Part shown: positions 1-7,743 of the stretch, piece by piece
Layout: every line of letters starts with the position of its first letter
Numbering within the stretch: the first letter of the stretch is position 1
Origin: Brevibacillus choshinensis
GTDB taxonomy: Bacteria; Bacillota; Bacilli; Brevibacillales; Brevibacillaceae
Direction of reading: 5' to 3'
Length of the DNA: 64,000 nucleotides
Assembly (NCBI RefSeq): GCF_016811915.1
Contig: NZ_CP069127.1
Location: 1,270,001-1,334,000 of the forward strand
The notes under the pieces: model-generated
Seen by the model: only the letters and a program-made list of their open reading frames with translations
What the model was told of the DNA's origin: nothing
Databases searched by the model: none
Program-made: the position numbers and the translations under genes

Positions 1-2
1 GG

Positions 3-395
3 TCTGTGATGTATATAAAGCTCCATCACTTTCATTGGTACGTGCAAGGCCCGAATTTTTTCACCCTGCACGCCAAGTTCGAGGAGCTGTACAATGAGGC
101 AGCCAAATATGTGGATGAACTGGCAGAGCGTCTGCTGGCCGTAGGCGGAAAGCCCGTGTCCACCATGAAGGCCTGTATCGAGCAGGCATCCATCAAGGAA
201 GCGGCAGGGGGAGAATCTGCCGATCAGATGGTGCAAGCGACCGTGAGCGATTTTACGACCCTCGTGAGTGAGCTGAAGGAAGGCATTCGGGCTGCTGAAG
301 CGGCAGACGACGAGGCGACAGGCGACATGTTTTTGGGAATGACCGAGAGCCTGGAAAAGCATGTGTGGATGCTGAAAGCCTTTATGGGGAAATAA
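3..395 (+). CDS. dps: Dps family ferritin-like protein, 5' end cut off by window edge
   Basis: Dps proteins form 12-subunit shells that oxidise and store iron and protect DNA. The reading frame is open to the window edge and the visible part begins inside helix 1, so about 15-20 N-terminal residues are missing. The pattern HHFHWYVQG, then FFTLHAKFEELY, then YVDELAERLLAVGGKP is the Dps signature. The His of HW, the His of TLH, and the Asp and Glu of the YVDELAE stretch correspond to the usual inter-subunit ferroxidase ligands. The C-terminal helix is complete. A terminator follows within 20 bp, so it ends its transcription unit. A GTG or ATG near position 6 is probably not the real start, because it would remove conserved residues. 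Confidence 0.93.
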   Translation, partial: SVMYIKLHHFHWYVQGPNFFTLHAKFEELYNEAAKYVDELAERLLAVGGKPVSTMKACIEQASIKEAAGGESADQMVQATVSDFTTLVSELKEGIRAAEAADDEATGDMFLGMTESLEKHVWMLKAFMGK

Positions 396-411
396 AAACG
401 GGATGTACAAA

Positions 412-456
412 GAAGGCAAGCTGACGTCGATTCAAACGGGCGATGGCTTGCCTTTT
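412..456 (+). terminator. Rho-independent terminator after dps
   Basis: GGCAAGC (415-421) pairs with GCTTGCC (446-452), followed by TTTT. It lies directly after the Dps stop codon. Confidence 0.7.
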
Positions 457-583
457 CCAATTGGGAGTGCAATTCCATTTCTTTGGGGCAAGCATTTGGT
501 TCCCAAGAGTCGCGTGCTGGTGTAAACTAGCTGTGTGATGATAAAAAGAAAGCACTTTCATGATGGAAAGGATGTACGTTCCC

Positions 584-1522
584 ATGGCATCACCTTACGT
601 GACGTTTAACCGCGAGCAGTGGAGAGCTCTGCGGGCTTCCACGCCGTTGACTATATCTGATGAGGAACTGGCCTGTTTGCAGGGTCTAAACGAAAATGTT
701 TCCATGACAGAGGTAGCGGACATCTACCTTCCGCTTTCACGCCTGCTGAATTTGCATGTAGGAGCGACGCAGGAGTTGTATCAGGCGACGCATACGTTTC
801 TCGGCAATAACGATGGGAAAGTTCCCTTTATCATCGGGATCGCCGGGAGTGTGGCCGTAGGAAAAAGCACGACTGCACGGATCCTGCAGACGCTCCTGTC
901 CCGCTGGCCGAATCATCCCAAGGTGGATCTCGTGACGACAGACGGGTTTCTGTATCCGAACCGGGTGCTGGAGGAGCGCGGAATCATGAAGCGCAAAGGC
1001 TTTCCGGAGAGCTATGACTTGCGCAAATTCATCCGCTTCCTGTCCGATGTAAAGTCAGGGGTTGAGGAAGTAAAAGCTCCCGTCTATTCCCACTTGGTCT
1101 ATGACATCGTGCCGAATGAATGGCAAACCGTGCGTCAACCGGACATATTGATTGTAGAAGGCTTGAATGTTCTGCAGCCTCCGAAAGACACAGAAAACCA
1201 GCAGCGCATATCTGAAGTCATCGTTTCCGACTTCTTTGATTTCACCATTTACGTGCATGCGGATGAAAAAGATATTTTGCAATGGTACGTAGAACGGTTC
1301 AAGCTGCTGCGGCAAACGGCCTTTTCCAATCCTTCTTCTTATTTCCGCCGCTACGCAAGCTTGTCTGACGAGGAAGCTACCAATGTCGCGACTGGCATCT
1401 GGCAGGAAATCAACGGAGCGAATCTCCGCCAAAATATTTTGCCAACCCGTGTCCGCGCCCAGCTGATCCTCGACAAAGGTCAGGATCATAGGGTGCAGAG
1501 TGTGAAGCTGCGCAAATTGTAG
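584..1522 (+). CDS. coaA: Type I pantothenate kinase
   Basis: Catalyses ATP-dependent phosphorylation of pantothenate, the first step of coenzyme A synthesis. The Walker A loop GSVAVGKST lies about 95 residues in, followed by the TTDGFLYPN stretch typical of CoaA and the FTIYVHADE and FSNPSSYF segments of the substrate lid. Length (about 312 residues) fits the family. Several in-frame ATGs exist (560, 563, 572, 584). I chose 584 because GGAAAGG at 565-571 sits upstream of it, while it overlaps or abuts the other starts; 560 remains possible. The 25-bp gap to the next gene suggests co-transcription with the DUF523 protein. This is the prokaryotic CoaA type, not the CoaX or CoaW type. Confidence 0.95.
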   Translation: MASPYVTFNREQWRALRASTPLTISDEELACLQGLNENVSMTEVADIYLPLSRLLNLHVGATQELYQATHTFLGNNDGKVPFIIGIAGSVAVGKSTTARILQTLLSRWPNHPKVDLVTTDGFLYPNRVLEERGIMKRKGFPESYDLRKFIRFLSDVKSGVEEVKAPVYSHLVYDIVPNEWQTVRQPDILIVEGLNVLQPPKDTENQQRISEVIVSDFFDFTIYVHADEKDILQWYVERFKLLRQTAFSNPSSYFRRYASLSDEEATNVATGIWQEINGANLRQNILPTRVRAQLILDKGQDHRVQSVKLRKL

Positions 1523-1546
1523 AGGAGAGTAACGGGAGGGTTATCC

Positions 1547-1993
1547 ATGAAAATGATCAGCGCTTGTCTGATCGGCTGCGAATGCCGTTACGATCAAAAG
1601 TCCTGTTTGAATCAGGAGCTGGAGCAGCTCTTGCGGGAGGGCAAGGTAATCCCAGTCTGTCCCGAGCAGCTCGGCGGATTGCCTACCCCGCGTCCGCCAG
1701 CGGAGATCGTCGGAGGAGACGGTTTTGACGTATTGGACGGAAATGCTCGCATCATCGACCAAAAAGGAAATGACGTGACAGAGGAATTCCTCACGGGAGC
1801 TCGCCAAGCGTTGAAGCTGGCGCAAACCGTCGGAGCAACGTCCGCTATTTTAAAGGAAAACAGCCCATCGTGCGGCAGCTCGTTCGTCTATGACGGCACG
1901 TTTTCCGGCAAGAAAGTGACCGGAACAGGGTTGACAGCTGCACTGTTTCGCAGGAATGGGATCGAGGTCCGATCCGAGCAAAATCACGAATAA
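1547..1993 (+). CDS. DUF523 family protein
   Basis: A 148-residue small soluble protein of the DUF523 family. The N-terminal MISACLIGCECRYD with paired cysteines, the VCPEQLGGLPTPRPP segment and the LKENSPSCGSSFVYDG motif are its conserved features. The cysteines suggest metal or cluster binding, but no reaction is established for the family. ATG is preceded by GGGAGGG at good spacing. It follows coaA by 25 bp and is closed by a strong hairpin, so the two probably form one operon. No functional link to CoA synthesis can be read from the sequence. Confidence 0.9.
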   Translation: MKMISACLIGCECRYDQKSCLNQELEQLLREGKVIPVCPEQLGGLPTPRPPAEIVGGDGFDVLDGNARIIDQKGNDVTEEFLTGARQALKLAQTVGATSAILKENSPSCGSSFVYDGTFSGKKVTGTGLTAALFRRNGIEVRSEQNHE

Positions 1994-1997
1994 CGAC

Positions 1998-2027
1998 AAA
2001 AGGGAGTGGATCAATCCGCTCCCTTTT
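1998..2027 (+). terminator. Terminator after coaA operon
   Basis: AAAAGGGAG and CTCCCTTTT form a stem with the T-run in the downstream arm. Confidence 0.75.
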
Positions 2028-2195
2028 GCTGTAGGTGTTAAAACACCGTTCATGTATCTAATCTGTTTTCGAATCCTCGCTCTCCAGGGCGGGGGTTCGA
2101 TCGCTTTGCGTCAGGATGCCGAAGCCTTAGGGCGCGCAAAATAGATATTTGTTGGTCCGCCATCGATGTTCGGCCAAGTAGCGATAGACCTCGTA

Positions 2196-2792
2196 CTAAA
2201 GTGAAGAGAGTACGCGTTTGATGATCACCTTTACGAACTGGTCGTCGATCGGTTCGCGTGAGAACCAGCGGCGGTAGAAGAGTGGCCCCAGCAGAGCTGC
2301 GACGATAGTTGACGCGTCGGCGTGTGCCGACAGCTCGCCTCTGCCTACCGCGCGCTGTAGGACCTCTCGCAGGGGGGCGGCGTGTCCGCGCTGAATCCGA
2401 CTGTGGATTTCCGCGAACTCCGGGTTGCGCTCGGCTGTGTCGACGATTGACGGCAGGACGAAGGACCAATTCGCCGTCGGTAGCAGGTGCGCGATTTCCA
2501 TCAGGATAGCCGTGACGTCACCTTCGAGTGAGCCGGTGTCGGGCGTTTCCTGCTCGGCAATCATCCGTGAACATGCGTCGATCACCAGTGCTTCACGCGT
2601 CGGCCAGTGGCGGTAGATGGTCGTCTTAGCGACCCCGGAACGACGCGCCACCTCGTCGACGGAGAAGCTAGCCACACCGCCTTCGCTGAGCAGTTCAAAC
2701 GCAGTGGTCAGGACGGCATGTCGTGAACGCTCGACGCGTCTGTTCAAATTGGCGGACGGCACAGGTTCAGATTTCTTAGACGAAGTCACCAT
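2196..2792 (-). CDS. TetR/AcrR family repressor, GC-rich, probably acquired
   Basis: A 198-residue TetR-type regulator. The N-terminal helix-turn-helix runs at about residues 20-65, with SFSVDEVARRSGVAKTTIYRHWPTREALV. The C-terminal ligand domain contains the actinobacterial-looking PSIVDTAERNPEFAEIHSRIQR stretch, here described only as visible. Codon use is strongly GC-rich (many GCG, CGC, GTC, CTC codons), unlike the flanking genes, which suggests transfer from a high-GC donor. It is divergent from a VOC protein with the same codon bias, and a perfect 12+1+12 palindrome lies between them (3001-3025), so it most likely represses itself and the VOC gene. ATG at 2792 is very close to GGAGGG; GTG at 2789 is an alternative start. 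Confidence 0.92.
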   Translation of the reverse strand: MVTSSKKSEPVPSANLNRRVERSRHAVLTTAFELLSEGGVASFSVDEVARRSGVAKTTIYRHWPTREALVIDACSRMIAEQETPDTGSLEGDVTAILMEIAHLLPTANWSFVLPSIVDTAERNPEFAEIHSRIQRGHAAPLREVLQRAVGRGELSAHADASTIVAALLGPLFYRRWFSREPIDDQFVKVIIKRVLSSL

Positions 2793-3000
2793 CTTCCCTC
2801 CAACATAAAAGTGCTTAGACTTGGATTTGTTGCCTTAAGAAAAATTCCTTCACATTATACCATGAGAGCATCCTTGTCGCCGGGGATTTCGGCTTGCATT
2901 TACGGCACTCCTTGTTTGTGCTTCAGTGAGGCAACGAAGCATTTTCGAGCTCCATTTTTGTTAGGCGTACGGTCACTTGTATTCTTCAGGTCAATATGAT

Positions 3001-3025
3001 ACGATACGATACGGTATCGTATCGT
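3001..3025. promoter_or_regulatory. Perfect 25-bp palindromic operator between tetR and VOC gene
   Basis: Left arm ACGATACGATAC (3001-3012), centre G, right arm GTATCGTATCGT (3014-3025): all 12 pairs match. It lies 26 bp upstream of the VOC start. The GATACGATAC core and size fit a TetR-family operator binding two dimers. No other nearby regulator is a better candidate. Confidence 0.8.
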
Positions 3026-3050
3026 TTTATGATCGAAAGGATGATGTCTC

Positions 3051-3455
3051 GTGAATTTCGCTTCTGTACGCATAATTACTGACGACTTGGATCGACTCGT
3101 CGTGTTCTATGAGAAAGTCACAGGTGTTTTGGCGAAGCGCCCCGCGCCTGTCTTCGCTGAGTTCGTTCTGCCAACGTGTACCCTGGCGATCGGCCACTCC
3201 CAGACGGTGCAACTGTTCGGCGCCGGTTCCGCGCGTGCGGCCGATAACCACACCGTCATCATCGAGTTTCGCGTCCACGACGTCGATGCCGAGTACACGC
3301 GCTTAAAGCCGCTTGTCGACGAGTGGGTACAGGAACCGACCACGATGCCATGGGGGAACCGCTCTGCACTGTTGCGCGACCCCGACGGCAACCTCGTCAA
3401 TCTCTTCGCTCCGGTTACCGAGGAAGCGCTCGAGCGGTTCAGCGGCAGGCCTTAA
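3051..3455 (+). CDS. VOC superfamily (glyoxalase-like) protein
   Basis: A 134-residue protein with two beta-alpha-beta-beta-beta modules of the vicinal oxygen chelate fold. It starts NFASVRIITDDLDRLVVFYEKVTG and ends in RSALLRDPDGNLVNLFAPV, the usual metal-edge strand. Such single-domain VOC proteins act as isomerases, dioxygenases or drug-binding resistance proteins, and the reaction cannot be assigned here. GTG at 3051 is preceded by GAAAGGATG. It is GC-rich like the divergent tetR gene, and the two behave as a transferred regulator/enzyme pair. Confidence 0.88.
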   Translation: MNFASVRIITDDLDRLVVFYEKVTGVLAKRPAPVFAEFVLPTCTLAIGHSQTVQLFGAGSARAADNHTVIIEFRVHDVDAEYTRLKPLVDEWVQEPTTMPWGNRSALLRDPDGNLVNLFAPVTEEALERFSGRP

Positions 3456-3600
3456 CGGACAGCGTTCCTACGCTAAGGGGAATGGAGGGAGTTCTCGCCT
3501 GAAACTTTCCTGCCCGCCGCTGTTTCTTTTACCGGATCAAATCGAAAACTTATCTTTCCATTCAAAAACCGAGTTAGATCAATGACTCCAGAGCAGCCAT

Positions 3601-3628
3601 TGTTCAAAGAAAATAAAGTTGTAGACTG
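3601..3628 (+). repeat. Left terminal inverted repeat of the element
   Basis: Reads TGTTCAAA followed by GAAAATAAAGTTGTAGACTG. Only one clear copy of the 20-bp unit is present at this end; a degenerate second copy may lie near 3645-3668. The SEDS gene stop is only about 60 bp inside. Confidence 0.85.
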
Positions 3629-3689
3629 ACAACCTTGATGCTACGCAATTTTTCATCGTATTGATCGCCAGCCTCCCCGATCGCTTATC

Positions 3690-4988
3690 TTATGTCGTAT
3701 TGGTACGTCTTGTTCTTGGTATCGTATCTTTGCGTCTGTAAACGCTCATGATGAGCCCGAGCGCTGCCAGCTGGATGATTACAGCATATGAGCTATAGCT
3801 GATAAAAGGCATCCCGAGCCCCACAACTGGTAGTAATCCAACTGTCATCAGCATTGGCCAGAAAAAGGAAATGGAGAAAATCGTGAGCAAACTGACAACA
3901 AGAAGTTTGCCGTATGAATCGCTTCCTTTTCTTACAACACCAGCCATTCTCACGGTAAATATCGCAATGGATAGAAAGATCAGCAATCCTCCAGTCCACC
4001 CGAGACTATGGATGACATACGTGAACTTAAAATCACTGGTGATATCCGGCAGCGTTTGTAATTGTGCGCCCAATCCATTTCCCCACAAGCCAGCGGAACG
4101 AATCGCTTCCATAGACTGGATATAGATATAGCCGCGCCCAAGGGGATCTTCATGCGGGTTTATCCAAACGTGCAGTTTTTCGAGCAAGTAGCCATCCGAC
4201 AGCCATGTGGCCAAGCATAAAAGGGAGTTCGTTGCCAAAAACCAGCGTTTCTCCTGTCGGTTGTTATTGGCGAACATAATCAGCACGCTCAGGCCAACCA
4301 GGTAAATCACTAAACTACTATTCGAATGGGAAAAGAAATAGAGAGCGCTTGGGAGAAAAACAAGAGCACCAAGCTTTGAGACAATACCTTGGAATTGCCA
4401 CGTTCGTGAAAGTATGATGCCAGCTGCGGAAACTATGAATAGGTACGGGCTGAGCGTCACGAAATCAATCTTTATCGATTCGACATCCAAGAAGGGCCTT
4501 CCGTTTATCGTAGTGCTATTGATAAGCATGTAGGACATGACAAGCGCGGTGACCCCGTACAGGTGCCAGGAAAAAGGCTGCAGCTTGCGATAATCAGTGA
4601 ATGTGATGGCGAGCATTACGGTGATTCCGATTGCAGTTGCAATCGTTTGCTTTGCTACCATCGTCGAAATGAAGGTGAGTTGAAGACCATACATGGTACA
4701 TAAGCCGACTCCCAAAAAAACAACCACCAACGCCATGAGACTCCATTCCAGCTTCGGTTTATGGATCTGATGGAGCTGCTTTCCGACAGTCTCGGCATCG
4801 CCCATGCTTAAAATGGCCATTCGAATCGCTTCATCCTCATCCATACCCTCGCTTATTTTTTTTTCAAACAGGTCGGTAAGATGGCTTTCCAGTTCAAGGC
4901 GAATCTCCGCGTGCATACCTTTCGCTTTTACATGACTGCAAACGTGATTCAGATAATCTGCTATGAATGAATTGGTTTTCGTCTTCAT
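3690..4988 (-). CDS. SEDS family (FtsW/RodA/SpoVE-like) membrane protein with permease-prefix domain
   Basis: A 432-residue protein. Residues 1-80 are soluble and match the small HAAS/permease-prefix domain that is often paired with PadR regulators (IRLELESHLTDLFEKKISEGMDEDEAIRMAILSMGD is visible in two parts). Residues 85-430 hold about ten membrane segments of the SEDS glycan-polymerase fold. The LPDITSDFKFTY motif contains the family's catalytic Asp position, and GMPFISYSSYA corresponds to the conserved PFxSYGGS region. SEDS proteins polymerise peptidoglycan glycan strands; this member's true role is unknown. Start ATG at 4988 overlaps the padR stop by one base (TAATG), so the pair is translationally coupled. 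Both genes lie inside the mobile element. Confidence 0.88.
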   Translation of the reverse strand: MKTKTNSFIADYLNHVCSHVKAKGMHAEIRLELESHLTDLFEKKISEGMDEDEAIRMAILSMGDAETVGKQLHQIHKPKLEWSLMALVVVFLGVGLCTMYGLQLTFISTMVAKQTIATAIGITVMLAITFTDYRKLQPFSWHLYGVTALVMSYMLINSTTINGRPFLDVESIKIDFVTLSPYLFIVSAAGIILSRTWQFQGIVSKLGALVFLPSALYFFSHSNSSLVIYLVGLSVLIMFANNNRQEKRWFLATNSLLCLATWLSDGYLLEKLHVWINPHEDPLGRGYIYIQSMEAIRSAGLWGNGLGAQLQTLPDITSDFKFTYVIHSLGWTGGLLIFLSIAIFTVRMAGVVRKGSDSYGKLLVVSLLTIFSISFFWPMLMTVGLLPVVGLGMPFISYSSYAVIIQLAALGLIMSVYRRKDTIPRTRRTNTT

Positions 4989-5320
4989 TAAGCATGCCCC
5001 TCTCCTAACACAGAATCGACCGCATCGCGGAAAACGTTCCATTCTTGTTTCTTTTCCTTCAATTGCGCACGCCCTTCAGGGGTGATCCGGTAATATTTCC
5101 GTTTCCGACCATCGGTCTCGTTCCAATAAGCTTCAACGTATCGCTCCGATTCCAAGGCATGCAGAATCGGGTACAGCGTTCCCTCTTTAAAGGTAAAAAT
5201 TCCGTTCGAGTGCTTTTCAATTTCTTTGGTCATCTCATACCCGTACATTTCTTTACGGTCGAGCAGGTTCAAGATGAGGATGACAGTGCTGCCTTTCATG
5301 AGTTCCTTGTTGATTTTCAT
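4988..5320 (-). CDS. PadR family transcriptional regulator
   Basis: A 110-residue winged-helix PadR protein. ELMKGSTVILILNLLDRKEMYGYEMTKEI opens the DNA-binding domain, FKEGTLYPILHALE is the recognition part, and YYRITPEGRAQL is the wing, the classical PadR signature. A short C-terminal helix completes the dimer. GGAGGG precedes the ATG. It is the first gene of a two-gene operon with the downstream SEDS gene, whose N-terminal domain is the usual partner in PadR/HAAS pairs. An inverted repeat at 5343-5363 just upstream is a plausible autoregulatory site. Confidence 0.93.
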   Translation of the reverse strand: MKINKELMKGSTVILILNLLDRKEMYGYEMTKEIEKHSNGIFTFKEGTLYPILHALESERYVEAYWNETDGRKRKYYRITPEGRAQLKEKKQEWNVFRDAVDSVLGEGHA

Positions 5321-5342
5321 AGGCCCTCCAGGTTTTTATTTT

Positions 5343-5363
5343 ATACATCGATAATCAATGTAT
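5343..5363. promoter_or_regulatory. Candidate PadR operator
   Basis: ATACAT (5343-5348) and ATGTAT (5358-5363) form an inverted repeat with a 9-bp spacer, 23 bp upstream of padR. A further ATGTAT follows at about 5373. PadR sites typically combine ATGT and ACAT half-sites. The assignment rests on position and symmetry only. Confidence 0.45.
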
Positions 5364-5545
5364 TGGAAATCTATGTATATGAGTATATAAGTATTTTCCA
5401 GTGAAAGCCAGTGAAATATAAAAATACCTCACAAATTTCTGTGAAAATAAAGTTAGAAGTTCATGAATCGAGGCAACAACATTATTGCAAGGGGAACGTG
5501 ATTTCATTACTACGCTAAAATGCCATTAGTTGAATAGCTGGCCGC

Positions 5546-5625
5546 CAGTCGAACACTTTTTTTCTCAGTCTAGTACTTTATTTTTCGGTCTAATACTTTA
5601 TTTTACAGTCTACAACTTTATTTTT
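5546..5625 (-). repeat. Four phased 20-bp repeats inside the right end
   Basis: Exactly four 20-bp units begin at 5546, 5566, 5586 and 5606. Read inward on the minus strand they share AAATAAAGT-N2-TAGACYG; the innermost unit is most diverged (AGAAAAAAAGTGTTCGACTG). The outermost unit is part of the terminal repeat. The 20-bp spacing places them on the same DNA face, as expected for adjacent transposase sites. Confidence 0.85.
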
Positions 5626-5633
5626 ATGGAACA
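5606..5633 (-). repeat. Right terminal inverted repeat of the element
   Basis: On the minus strand it reads TGTTCCAT then AAAAATAAAGTTGTAGACTG. It differs from the left end at three positions, all within nucleotides 6-9. It is directly followed outward by GCCAT. Confidence 0.85.
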
Positions 5634-5658
5634 GCCATCTCTAAGGAAAATAACATAG

Positions 5659-5686
5659 TTGACAATTGGGTTGTTAATTATATAAT
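5659..5686 (+). promoter_or_regulatory. Sigma-A promoter of the arsR/MFS pair, apparently leaderless
   Basis: TTGACA (5659-5664), a 16-bp spacer and TATAAT (5681-5686) make a near-perfect vegetative promoter. The arsR ATG lies only 7 bp after the -10 box, which is where transcription should begin. The promoter lies just outside the right end of the mobile element. Confidence 0.7.
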
Positions 5687-5692
5687 AGTTTT

Positions 5693-5980
5693 ATGACTAT
5701 AGAACAAACAAATGACCTTCAAAGAGTGAAAATATTTAATGCATTAGCAGATGAAAAGAGAATAAATATGATTCGTATCTTATCTCGAGAAGAAAATTGC
5801 CCGCGATGTACAGATATTGGAAGGAGTTTAGGGATTAGTAAATCAAATGGTTCTTATCATTTGAAAATTTTATCTGATGCACAGCTGGTAACAATTAAAC
5901 AAGAAGGTGTAACGAAATACGTCTCTTTGAATACCGAGATGTTTAAACAATACCTTCCTGGATTTTTGGCTACATTATAG
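5693..5980 (+). CDS. ArsR-type winged-helix regulator
   Basis: A 95-residue ArsR/SmtB-like repressor: KIFNALADEKRINMIRILSREENCPRCTDIGRSLGISKSNGSYHLKIL is the HTH region, followed by a wing (VTIKQEGVTKYVSL). The cysteine pair NCPRC could sense metal or thiol, but the usual ELCVC motif is absent. Codon use is AT-rich compared with the rest of the window. No ribosome site is visible and the -10 box is 7 bp upstream, so the mRNA is probably leaderless. The MFS gene follows and is the likely target, together with the promoter. Confidence 0.88.
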   Translation: MTIEQTNDLQRVKIFNALADEKRINMIRILSREENCPRCTDIGRSLGISKSNGSYHLKILSDAQLVTIKQEGVTKYVSLNTEMFKQYLPGFLATL

Positions 5981-6045
5981 AGTAGCTTTTTTTTTGCCAG
6001 TTAGTTTTAAAGTTTTATGACTATTTGATTAAAGAGGAGTTATTT

Positions 6046-7353
6046 ATGGAAAACAGGACGCATTATCTCATTGTAACGTTATGTTTCATTGTTCTATCTG
6101 GTGTCATTAATGCTATTTTATTTAACGTGGCTCTTGAGGATATGACAAAAGATTTGAGTGTAACGAGCTCTGCAATCAGTTGGATTGTTATTTCTTATAC
6201 ATTGGTTATTACTTTTGGCTCAATCACATATAGCAAATTATCTTCCTACATTCAGATAAAGAAATTATTAATGACTGGTGTCCTTTTATTCACTTTTGGT
6301 TCAGTAATAGGCTACTTATCTAATGGATATAGTGGAGTTCTGATAGGCCGTATTATTCAAGCTATGGGGGGCAGTTCTTTTATTGCTTTATCCATGATCA
6401 CGGCAAATCAATATCTTCCTTTAGCTAAGCGAAATGTCACTCTTACATTAATAGGAGGATGTTTGTCTCTAGGTTCTGGATTTGGTTTTTTGATGGGAGG
6501 AATACTGACTCATGCCTGGGGATGGCCATCCTTATTCTTAGTTATGAGCCTGACTTTACTCACAGTTTTTGGCCTATACTACTTTGTCCCATCTGGATAT
6601 GCCGGTAAAGAGAAAGTGACGAAACCCTTTGATTTTTCCGGGTTATTTTATTTATTGCTCTTTGTGATTTCTTTTATCTTAGGAGTAAAATTAAATGGCT
6701 ATTTGCTTATTTTAAGCGTCCTTTCTATCCTCTTATTGGGGTTGCATAGCAAAAAACAAGGAGTCTTGTTATTTATTGATTTCTCCGTATTCCGATCTTA
6801 TTCTTTTAACAGATTAATCTTAGTTAGCTTTATTAATAATGCAGCCATGGTAGCTATTTTGTTTCTTTTTCCTTTACAGGCCATTCGAACATTTCATGTA
6901 TCAACGATCCTAATTGGCCTCATCTTATGTAGTATCTCAATAGTAGGCTTTTTGATTAGTCTACTAGTGAGGAAAGCTGTTCATTTGATAAGCAACAAGA
7001 AATTAGTGGTTATATCTATTGGTTTACAAGTAATAGGTTTTAGCATTCTAATCTTTCTTGGTCTTCATTCTATCGTTATGATTACACTAGGAGTATTATT
7101 TATCTATATAAGTTTTAGTGCGCTAACTGTAATTATTAATATTGAAGTTCCTCATACAATAGAGAAGGAGAAAATGTCGATGGGGATCGGCGTATACAAT
7201 CTCTTCAACTTTTTAGGGATGTCTTTTGGTCCTTCCATATCCAGCCGATTATTAGAGATGTCTCCAAATCCTAATTTTTCCTTCTCTTTCTTTATAGTGC
7301 TATTAATCCTTTCTTTTGTGTTATCTATAGTAGAACGAAAGAGTACGGAGTAA
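6046..7353 (+). CDS. MFS efflux transporter
   Basis: A 435-residue major facilitator protein with 12-14 hydrophobic segments. LEDMTKDLSVTSSAISWIVISYTL and GRIIQAMGGSSFIALSM resemble the TetA(L)/DHA drug-proton antiporters, with the GxxxGP-like motif weakly kept as GGCLSLGSGFGFLMGGIL. ATG at 6046 is chosen over TTG 6025 because AAAGAGGAG ends 6 bp upstream. Codon use is strongly AT-rich, like the upstream arsR, so the pair was probably acquired together. Substrate unknown; regulation by the neighbouring ArsR-type protein is likely. Confidence 0.9.
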   Translation: MENRTHYLIVTLCFIVLSGVINAILFNVALEDMTKDLSVTSSAISWIVISYTLVITFGSITYSKLSSYIQIKKLLMTGVLLFTFGSVIGYLSNGYSGVLIGRIIQAMGGSSFIALSMITANQYLPLAKRNVTLTLIGGCLSLGSGFGFLMGGILTHAWGWPSLFLVMSLTLLTVFGLYYFVPSGYAGKEKVTKPFDFSGLFYLLLFVISFILGVKLNGYLLILSVLSILLLGLHSKKQGVLLFIDFSVFRSYSFNRLILVSFINNAAMVAILFLFPLQAIRTFHVSTILIGLILCSISIVGFLISLLVRKAVHLISNKKLVVISIGLQVIGFSILIFLGLHSIVMITLGVLFIYISFSALTVIINIEVPHTIEKEKMSMGIGVYNLFNFLGMSFGPSISSRLLEMSPNPNFSFSFFIVLLILSFVLSIVERKSTE

Positions 7354-7445
7354 GATGAGATTTACAGCAAACTACTCAAGACGTTCTGCAATGTCAGCTA
7401 ACGATTGATTACCATTCATGAAACAGAAAAAACTACTGGTTCCTG

Positions 7446-7737
7446 ATGAACCTAGATAACGATGTCCTAGGGGTAAAATTGAAGAAAGGTGATGCGGTGA
7501 TAGCCTGGATGAGTGCGACACCGGGAAAACAATAACAGGCATCAAACGTTTGGCAATGGCCCGCATTTCTGCTTAGGCGCGCCACTTGCGAGATTGGAAG
7601 CGAATAAAGCGTTCCACACCTTTATAGAAGCATTCTCTCAAATAGAACCGGTCTCTGGATTTGATTTGGAGTCAAGTTTGCAGCCCTCAGCTGCTGGACA
7701 AGCCTTATCCTCCTTACCAATGAAAGTCCGCCGCTGA
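7446..7737 (+). pseudogene. Cytochrome P450 relic (C-terminal fragment, internal deletion)
   Basis: Two pieces of a bacterial P450 are readable in different frames. The first ends [18 protein letters not shown], the region before the meander. The second starts [18 protein letters not shown] and continues APLARLEA, the heme-cysteine loop, then runs to a normal C-terminus (7737). A frame-shifting deletion of roughly 45-50 bases, including the usual NRDP segment, separates them. The N-terminal three quarters of the gene are absent. No active enzyme can be made. Confidence 0.82.
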
Positions 7738-7743
7738 GCGACG

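Larger units (their letters stand above)
3601..5633. mobile_element. Non-autonomous transposon-like element carrying padR and a SEDS gene
   Basis: The 2,033-bp segment has inverted ends that match at 25 of 28 positions and begin TGTTC (3601-3628 on +, 5633-5606 on -). It is flanked on both sides by the same 5-bp word GCCAT (3596-3600 and 5634-5638), a textbook target-site duplication. The right end carries four head-to-tail 20-bp repeats. Ends starting TG, sub-terminal repeats and 5-bp duplications are known for DDE/rve-type transposases such as IS21, TniA and Tn7 TnsB families. No transposase lies inside: the only genes are padR and an FtsW/RodA-like gene. It therefore looks like a cargo element mobilised in trans. 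The 5-bp duplication and ends are seen; family and mobility are inferred. Confidence 0.82.

Noticed and set aside
2070..2110. tRNA-like T-arm (GGGGGTTCGATC)
   Set aside because: No acceptor, D-arm or anticodon arm can be folded around it.
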